A stretch of 11,056 bases of DNA, taken from contig CANCGR010000042.1 of assembly GCA_947377625.1 (NCBI GenBank), positions 1 through 11,056 on the forward strand, written 5' to 3'. The translations under genes and the position numbers were made by a program. Below are positions 6,993-11,056 of this stretch, piece by piece. Position 1 is the stretch's first letter, and the number at the start of each line of letters is the position of its first letter. Below the pieces are notes generated by a model. The model was not told the origin of the DNA. It did not search any database and saw only the letters and a program-made list of their open reading frames with translations. Origin of the DNA: Gammaproteobacteria bacterium. GTDB taxonomy: Bacteria > Pseudomonadota > Gammaproteobacteria > Pseudomonadales > Pseudohongiellaceae.

Positions 6993-8280
6993 GGTGGGCC
7001 TCCCGGTACGACTGGCGTGCCGGCAGGAACGGATAACTGACCAGCGGCGGTGTGCCGAGCAAGTGGCGGCGCAGCATGTCGAGCGCCACTGCGCAGCTCA
7101 TGGTGCGCACCAGCGTGCGGGAGCGTTGCGACAGCTGCACGACCTGCACAAAACTTTGCTGACGGTCGCACAGCGCGATAGCAACGGTACCAACCGGTTT
7201 CTCGGCGCTGCCACCATCAGGGCCGGCGATGCCGGTGATGGCCAGTGCGTAGTCGCTGTCGAGCCGGGAGCGCGCGCCCACGGCCATGGCGATGGCGGTT
7301 TCCGCGGATACGGCACCATGATGTTCCAATGTCGCTGCATCTACGCCCAGCAACGCGATTTTGGCCGCGTTGGAATAACTCACCACACCATGTTGCAGGT
7401 AGGCTGAGCTGCCCGGGAACTCCACCAATTGGCTGCTGAGCATGCCGCCAGTGCAGGATTCCGCCAAAGCCAGTGTCACGTTCTGCGCCAGCAACAAGTT
7501 GTGTACTTCCTCGGCCATGGTGGGAAAACGGATAGACACAACAGCGTCACCGAGCAATGACCGTAGTGCTTTTACGTAAACATCCTGGCTGGCGATGGCA
7601 GCATCGCCGCGCGCAAAGATTTTTATTTCGACATGAGGCGGCGACGGACGATAGCCGAGCGTAAGGCCTGCCGGCAGCGCAATGGTATCGATGCGATCAG
7701 CCAGTGCAGATTCGCCGTGGCCAAAAGTGAGCAGTTTGCACAAGCGCGTGGCGAGTCCCTGCCGGAATTGCTGTTGCATGAACGGCACGAATTGTTCGTT
7801 CACCATTTGCTTGAATTCAACGGGTACGCCGGGCGTGAAAAACAGCCAGGCCCGATTGAGTTGCACGCGAAAGCCGGGAGCGGAGCCTGCAGGGTTGTCG
7901 ATCAGCACAGCGCCTTGCGGCAGCCAGCATTGCTTGAGGTTGCTCGCTGCCATCTTGCGGCCACGTTTGCTGAACCACTCTTCAAGATGGCTACGCCATT
8001 GCGCGTGTTCTACCAAGGGAACGCCACAGGCTTTGGCGGCGGCTTCGGCACTGAGATCGTCGCTGGTCGGACCGAGCCCGCCGTTGACGAGAATGAGATC
8101 AGCGCTCTTGCTGCGCTCTGTGAAAATTGCCACCAGATCATCCATGCGATCGCCAACCGTGCTGCGACGGCTTAGCTCGATTCCAAGATTCATCATGCAG
8201 TCGGCGAGCCAGGCTGCATTGGTATCCACTATCTGTCCCGACAACACTTCTTCGCCGGTACTGATCATTTCAAGGAGCAT
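6988..8280 (-). CDS. cinA: CinA: competence/damage-inducible protein with C-terminal nicotinamide-nucleotide amidase domain
   Basis: Full two-domain CinA of 430 residues, near the usual length of about 400-430. The N-terminal MoaB/Mog-like domain (about 1-170) begins with the family signature LEMISTGEEVLSGQIVDTN and carries GGLGPTSDD (67-75); in other CinA proteins it acts on ADP-ribose or related nucleotides. A linking domain (about 180-250) follows. The C-terminal PncC domain (about 255-410) deamidates nicotinamide mononucleotide in pyridine-nucleotide salvage and contains AESCTGG (273-279, with the catalytic serine), GVVSYSN (298-304), ITGIAGPDGGS (348-358) and KPVGTV (361-366). All signatures are intact. 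The start MLLEMIST matches the family; an in-frame TTG 13 codons upstream overlaps a likely -10 box and is rejected. No good Shine-Dalgarno is visible. The stop overlaps the phosphatase start. Confidence 0.97.
   Translation of the reverse strand: MLLEMISTGEEVLSGQIVDTNAAWLADCMMNLGIELSRRSTVGDRMDDLVAIFTERSKSADLILVNGGLGPTSDDLSAEAAAKACGVPLVEHAQWRSHLEEWFSKRGRKMAASNLKQCWLPQGAVLIDNPAGSAPGFRVQLNRAWLFFTPGVPVEFKQMVNEQFVPFMQQQFRQGLATRLCKLLTFGHGESALADRIDTIALPAGLTLGYRPSPPHVEIKIFARGDAAIASQDVYVKALRSLLGDAVVSIRFPTMAEEVHNLLLAQNVTLALAESCTGGMLSSQLVEFPGSSAYLQHGVVSYSNAAKIALLGVDAATLEHHGAVSAETAIAMAVGARSRLDSDYALAITGIAGPDGGSAEKPVGTVAIALCDRQQSFVQVVQLSQRSRTLVRTMSCAVALDMLRRHLLGTPPLVSYPFLPARQSYREAHH
6999..7004 (-). promoter_or_regulatory. 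Strong Shine-Dalgarno deciding the phosphatase start at ATT (6990-6992)
   Basis: Read on the minus strand, GGGAGG is followed by six bases and then ATT, whose first T pair is shared with the cinA stop TAA at 6988-6990. The only other nearby candidate, an in-frame CTG at 6984-6986, would be 12 bases from the ribosome site, which is too far to be optimal. The site lies inside the last codons of cinA, so phosphatase translation is probably coupled to cinA translation. Confidence 0.7.
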
Positions 8281-8318
8281 GGTGCGATGACTGTCAGCAG
8301 GATCAGCAGTAAATCGCA

Positions 8319-8324
8319 ATGATA
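8319..8324 (-). promoter_or_regulatory. Candidate -10 box for cinA
   Basis: Read on the minus strand, TATCAT lies in GGCTATCATTGCG, about 39 bases before the cinA ATG, which would give a leader of about 32 bases. It matches TATAAT at five of six and has the same GCTAT...GCG surroundings as the boxes upstream of mlaC and the coiled-coil gene. I find no good -35 at normal spacing, so this is tentative. Confidence 0.35.
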
Positions 8325-8385
8325 GCCGATTAACCGGCCCGCTGGCCCAAGTTGATTACAGGTTGTCAGACGGGAGAAGCAAACA

Positions 8386-8407
8386 CGCCGCCCGGTTCAG
8401 GGCGGTG
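8386..8407 (-). terminator. Probable rho-independent terminator after the coiled-coil gene
   Basis: An 8-bp GC-rich stem (arms 8386-8393 and 8400-8407, one G-T pair) with a six-base loop lies 40 bases beyond the coiled-coil gene stop. On the minus strand it is followed by TGTTTGCTTCT, a modest T-rich tail. It lies in the 166-base gap before cinA, which otherwise holds a purine-rich stretch (8414-8427) and the candidate cinA -10 box. Confidence 0.55.
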
Positions 8408-8446
8408 GGATGAAAGGAGGGGGGAGAAATAGTTAGAGAGTCAGGA

Positions 8447-9256
8447 TTACTTGGTTTCTGCTGCGTCATCCAGCTCTGCAGCAATGCTGAGCAGACGTTT
8501 GCCGGCTTCAACAGAAACGTCATCCGGGATTTCGAGCGTGCCAAGCCATAGCGCCTTGTCCTGCTCATCCTTGCCGCTGGAGAGGGTGCTCATGCCGGTA
8601 AGGGTTTGCAAGCAACGGATACGCTTGTATTTGGCAGGGTCGGCGACGGTTTCGTCTTTCAATACAACGCTGGATTCATACAGCACGTAGGCGCCATCAA
8701 TAGACTGCCAGAAAAAGTCGGTGCCGTTGCGGCTGGCTTTCAGCTCGGTCTCGGCCTTTTCTTTTTCGGTGGTGATGTCCTTGAGTTCCTTGCGGGTCTT
8801 GACCAGCGCGTTGTTCACGCTCTGGTTGTCGGTGGCCTGCTGCAGGGCTTTCTTCTTGAGGTCGGCAACCTGGCGTTTGAGGCGTTCAGGGTCGAGTGCT
8901 TTGAGTTCTTTCAGTTCGTCAGCGGCGACTTTAAGTTCGTCGCGTACTTTCTTGAGCTGGGTGTTGAGGACGTTGTCTTTCTTGTCGCCATCAATCAGCT
9001 GTTCCAGCTTTTCCAGCTGGACCCGCTGCTGCAGGGCCTCGAATTCAGCTTCGACGCCGGCAAAGTGCTCGAATTGCTTTTCAAGGTGCTCGAAGTCCTT
9101 TTTCTGGTCGAGCAAGTCGTCGCGCAGCTTCTTCTCGAGCAGACGAGCACGCTCAAGCTGCTCGAGCAACTGGTTGCGCTCGTCTTCAAGTTTGGCAACT
9201 TCACCTTTGAGGACACTGCTGGTACGTAGTTCTTTCAAGCTTAAAACTTGGGCCAT
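8447..9256 (-). CDS. Long coiled-coil protein of unknown function
   Basis: I do not recognise a named family. The protein has 269 residues from the ATG giving MAQVLSLKELRTS. A GTG 26 codons upstream lies outside the likely transcript and adds an unconvincing leader, so it is rejected. Residues about 15-176 are almost pure coiled coil: heptads rich in L, E, K, Q and D with no proline except at 'LDPERL' (121-126). The region from about 178 to 260 looks globular, with aromatic and hydrophobic residues: GTDFFWQSIDGAYVLYESSVVLKDETV, then YKRIRCLQTLTGMSTLSSG and ALWLGTLEIPDDVSVEAGKRLLSIA. There is no signal peptide or membrane helix, so it is probably cytoplasmic. No Shine-Dalgarno is seen near the ATG. 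It follows mlaC on the same strand but has its own likely promoter, and a terminator separates the two genes. Automated pipelines may call such proteins SMC- or ParA-like because of the coils; nothing here shows an ATPase motif. Confidence 0.87.
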   Translation of the reverse strand: MAQVLSLKELRTSSVLKGEVAKLEDERNQLLEQLERARLLEKKLRDDLLDQKKDFEHLEKQFEHFAGVEAEFEALQQRVQLEKLEQLIDGDKKDNVLNTQLKKVRDELKVAADELKELKALDPERLKRQVADLKKKALQQATDNQSVNNALVKTRKELKDITTEKEKAETELKASRNGTDFFWQSIDGAYVLYESSVVLKDETVADPAKYKRIRCLQTLTGMSTLSSGKDEQDKALWLGTLEIPDDVSVEAGKRLLSIAAELDDAAETK

Positions 9257-9324
9257 GTCGGGTACGTTAGATGTGCTATGTCTGTAGAAATCAGAACAAG
9301 GAAGGGAATGAAAAAGCGGCGCGA

Positions 9325-9330
9325 ATTTTA
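9325..9330 (-). promoter_or_regulatory. Candidate -10 box of the coiled-coil gene
   Basis: On the minus strand, TAAAAT sits in GCTAAAATTCGCGCCGC; transcription would begin near 9318 and leave a leader of about 62 bases. A -35-like TTGCTC lies 19 bases further upstream, slightly too far. The surrounding 17 bases are nearly identical to the box upstream of mlaC (16 of 17), which strengthens both calls. Confidence 0.45.
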
Positions 9331-9393
9331 GCACGCAAACACCGCTTCAGAGCAAGCTTATCCAGCCCGGTAAATGTGAAAAAGCATTGCAAA

Positions 9394-9412
9394 TTCCCCG
9401 ATTGCCGGGGAA
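9394..9412 (-). terminator. Probable rho-independent terminator after mlaC
   Basis: A 7-bp stem TTCCCCG/CGGGGAA (9394-9400 and 9406-9412) with a five-base loop lies 42 bases past the mlaC stop. On the minus strand the stem is followed by TTTGCAATGCTTTTTC, an interrupted T tract. It would end the mla transcript before the separate promoter of the coiled-coil gene. Confidence 0.55.
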
Positions 9413-9453
9413 ATGCAGGTTTGTGTGGTGAAAACAGAAGTTTGGGCCGGGTT

Positions 9454-10098
9454 TCAGCCCTTGAGTTCGGCAATTTTTGCCTTCATCTGCTTGAGCAGGC
9501 CGTCGATGCCGTCTTTGCTGAAGATCGGGCGGTAGCTATCCCGGTAAGTGCTCACCATGCTGACGTTTTCCACGACCACGTCGTAAATGAACCAGCCATC
9601 CTTGCGCTTGCGCAGCTTGTAGTTGACCGGCACATCACCACTTTTGGCGACAATCACGGTGTCTACCGTGGCCAAGGTGTCTTTCACGTCTTCGTGGCGG
9701 ATTTCCACTTTCTCGTCGGTATAGGCCTTGAGGCGGCCGATGTAGTTGTTTTCGATGGTCTGCGACAGCAGCTCCTTGAATTCACTCTGCTGATCGGCAT
9801 TGATGGCTTTCCAGTTGGTGGAAAGCACGCTCTGCGCCATGGCTACATCGTCGAACGCTTTTCTGATTTCGACGCTGATGCTGCTGCGATCCTTGTCAAA
9901 ATTGAAATCCGGCTTGCGCAAAATGCCGAGGATTTTGTCGACAGCACCCTTCACTGCAGCCGAGGGGGTGGCGTCATCGGCCTGGCTGAGAGGCGCAATG
10001 CTGAGCAAAGGCAGCAGCAGGCCCAGAGCCAGCACCACGCGACGGCTGCGCACAAAACGATGCGTCAAGCGTGGGAACAAGGTGAAGATCGAGGCCAT
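9454..10098 (-). CDS. mlaC: MlaC (Ttg2D), periplasmic phospholipid-binding protein of the Mla pathway
   Basis: MlaC shuttles phospholipid between outer-membrane MlaA and the inner-membrane MlaFEDB complex, maintaining outer-membrane lipid asymmetry. The protein has 214 residues, close to the usual length of about 210. The N-terminus is a Sec signal peptide with a basic stretch (RFVRSRR), a hydrophobic core (VVLALGLLLPLLSIAPL) and cleavage near SQA (38-40). The mature part matches the Ttg2D family: AMAQSVLSTNWKAI, EFKELLSQTIENNYIGRL, VEIRHEDVKD, VPVNYKLRKRKDGWFIYDV and VSMVSTYRDSYRPIF. The start has a strong AAGGAG five bases upstream. It follows mlaA after 104 bases holding a possible internal promoter. 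No mlaB follows. Confidence 0.96.
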   Translation of the reverse strand: MASIFTLFPRLTHRFVRSRRVVLALGLLLPLLSIAPLSQADDATPSAAVKGAVDKILGILRKPDFNFDKDRSSISVEIRKAFDDVAMAQSVLSTNWKAINADQQSEFKELLSQTIENNYIGRLKAYTDEKVEIRHEDVKDTLATVDTVIVAKSGDVPVNYKLRKRKDGWFIYDVVVENVSMVSTYRDSYRPIFSKDGIDGLLKQMKAKIAELKG

Positions 10099-10140
10099 GG
10101 GAGCTCCTTACTGTTGGTGGATACGGCAAATGCGGCGCGA

Positions 10141-10146
10141 ATTATA
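10141..10146 (-). promoter_or_regulatory. Candidate internal promoter (-10 box) before mlaC
   Basis: On the minus strand there is a perfect TATAAT, about 43 bases before the mlaC ATG, inside the small inverted repeat GGCGC-TATAATTC-GCGCC. No good -35 is seen at 16-18 bases. The core GCTATAATTCGCGCCGC recurs with one change upstream of the coiled-coil gene. It may supplement transcription of mlaC from the upstream mla promoter. Confidence 0.45.
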
Positions 10147-10202
10147 GCGCCAGTCGTTGAATCGTCGCTGAATTCCGGCAGCAAGTCTGTTGGGTAAGCC
10201 GC

Positions 10203-10937
10203 TTATTTTTTGATCTTGCCTTCGCGGTTCTGAACCCAGGCGCTGCGGAAGAAAATATAGGGATCCAATGAGTTTTCGTAGAAACCTTCGTAGGAATCCT
10301 TGTCGAGCGAGAGATTGACCTCGGCTGAGGCCAGCGTGATGCCGACCACTTCACCCGTTTCCAGATTGTGCAATACCGGATTGAGACTGCTGGTGGCAAT
10401 GTCGCCCGTCAAATCACGCAGGCTGGACGAGCCATAGAAAGGCACGACCAGGTAAAAGCCATGGCCAACGCCATAGCTCGCCATCGTTTGCCCCAGGTCT
10501 TCATCATCTTCGATCAGCCCAACTTCGGTGGCCGGGTCGAGGAAGCCCAAAAGACCTACCGTGGTGTTGAGCACAAAGCGCCCCAGCTCGCTGGCGGCAT
10601 TGCGGGGTTCTCCCTGCAGCAAGGCGCTGATGGCAGACATGGGGTCTTTCAGATTACTGAAAAAATTGGCGAACGACGTGCGCACCGGCACCGGCAAGAT
10701 CCGCAAGCCGCGGGCAACCGGTTTCAGCGCATAACGATAGACTTTGTCGTTAAACGCAAAAGTGACACGGTTTAACGATTCCAGCGGATCGGCAATCTTA
10801 ACCTCGGCTGCCTCTGCCTGATCTACAAAAAAATCTTCATCCTGGGCGTCCTGGGCCGCCCGTGCAGTCATTGAGCTGCACAGGCCTGCCAACAGCATTA
10901 CGGCCAAAAGTTGTCGATGAGTCCTGGTCTTGAGCAT
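10203..10937 (-). CDS. mlaA: MlaA (VacJ), outer-membrane component of the Mla pathway
   Basis: MlaA sits in the outer membrane, removes phospholipids from the outer leaflet and passes them to MlaC. The protein has 244 residues from MLKTRTHRQLL. This start is chosen because AAAGGGA lies eight bases upstream and the signal peptide follows directly; a more upstream ATG at 10985, overlapping the mlaD stop as TAATG, has no Shine-Dalgarno and adds 16 polar residues. Family signatures: DPLESLNRVTFAFND (50-64), GRFVLNTTVGLLGFLDPA (119-136), EDLGQTMASYGVGHGFYLVVPFYGSSSLRD (146-175) and SLDPYIFFRSAWVQNREGKI (223-242). The signal peptide reads LLAGLCSS then ARA|AQD: the cysteine is preceded by leucine rather than G, A or S, so it lacks a normal lipobox and signal peptidase I cleavage after ARA (25-27) looks more likely. 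An acidic stretch (30-47) follows. It lies between mlaD and mlaC. Confidence 0.96.
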   Translation of the reverse strand: MLKTRTHRQLLAVMLLAGLCSSMTARAAQDAQDEDFFVDQAEAAEVKIADPLESLNRVTFAFNDKVYRYALKPVARGLRILPVPVRTSFANFFSNLKDPMSAISALLQGEPRNAASELGRFVLNTTVGLLGFLDPATEVGLIEDDEDLGQTMASYGVGHGFYLVVPFYGSSSLRDLTGDIATSSLNPVLHNLETGEVVGITLASAEVNLSLDKDSYEGFYENSLDPYIFFRSAWVQNREGKIKK

Positions 10938-10984
10938 GAACTTGATCCCTTTCACACAAGTTCCCCGTTGGTCGGCAGCGGCCA

Positions 10985-11056
10985 TTATTTTTTGCCGCCG
11001 CCGTCGAAGATGTATTTACTGACCAGCTCTTCCAGGCTGACAGCGGACTCGGTCTC
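10985..11056 (-). CDS. mlaD: MlaD C-terminus (gene continues beyond window)
   Basis: The last 23 residues of a minus-strand gene whose TAA ends at 10985. The tail TESAVSLEELVSKYIFDGG aligns with the end of the MCE-domain protein MlaD (E. coli TKSAMVLEDLIGQFLYG, from memory), the inner-membrane-anchored hexamer that receives lipid from MlaC. The position directly upstream of mlaA and mlaC supports this. The protein ends soon after the motif with GGGKK, without the long tail of the E. coli protein. The 47 bases between its stop and the chosen mlaA start carry only the mlaA ribosome site. Confidence 0.85.
   Translation of the reverse strand, partial: ETESAVSLEELVSKYIFDGGGKK

Noticed and set aside
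6069..7040. Long open frame (323 codons) on the plus strand
   Set aside because: It lies fully antisense to the phosphatase and the cinA end, both of which carry clear family motifs; its translation shows no recognisable domain.
8281..8319. TTG start for cinA 13 codons upstream
   Set aside because: It overlaps the likely -10 box, lacks a ribosome site, and the family signature begins at the ATG ending at 8280.
8606..9287. Overlapping open frames on the plus strand opposite the coiled-coil gene
   Set aside because: They arise from the biased codons of the coil (L, E, K) and give low-complexity F/L/V- or S-rich translations.
9271..10197. Long open frame (308 codons) on the plus strand
   Set aside because: It is antisense to mlaC and runs through the terminator and promoter region of the neighbouring genes; a shadow of the real gene.

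Overview
The window looks like chromosomal DNA of a gammaproteobacterium, moderately GC-rich by eye. This rests on a proteobacterial-type RecQ C-terminus, a Mla phospholipid-transport cluster, a full-length two-domain CinA, and sigma70-like promoters with GC-rich discriminators. The genus cannot be told from the sequence alone. I see no tRNA, rRNA, CRISPR array, insertion sequence or attachment site, and no gene-free stretch above 300 bases.

Plus-strand half (1-3826). The window opens inside recQ, at the end of its RQC region and with the whole HRDC domain. After a 182-base spacer with a candidate sigma70 promoter comes a tight three-gene operon: two small proteins of unknown function (called dypA1 and dypA2 here for reference only), then a cytoplasmic dye-decolorizing (DyP-type) haem peroxidase. 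The two small proteins share several motifs in the same order, so I read them as divergent tandem paralogues. They are the least described part of the window and probably work with the peroxidase. A strong bidirectional hairpin terminator separates this operon from the convergent minus-strand genes.

Minus-strand half (11056-3897, read right to left). It begins with the last codons of mlaD, then mlaA and mlaC, the outer-membrane and periplasmic parts of the Mla pathway that keeps outer-membrane lipids asymmetric. Next is a gene for a long coiled-coil protein of unknown role with its own likely promoter. Then come cinA (nicotinamide-nucleotide amidase / CinA) and, overlapping its stop codon, a membrane-bound Cache-HAMP-PP2C (RsbU/SpoIIE-type) serine phosphatase. 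Last is an exported YncE-like beta-propeller protein.

Points of most interest: (1) the paralogue pair plus DyP operon; (2) the phosphatase appears to start at a rare ATT codon, because the only in-frame ATG would remove its first membrane helix while ATT has an ideal Shine-Dalgarno and overlaps the cinA stop by one base; (3) the mlaD-mlaA-mlaC order with no mlaB following, and a MlaA signal peptide that lacks a proper lipobox; (4) an almost identical promoter core upstream of both mlaC and the coiled-coil gene.
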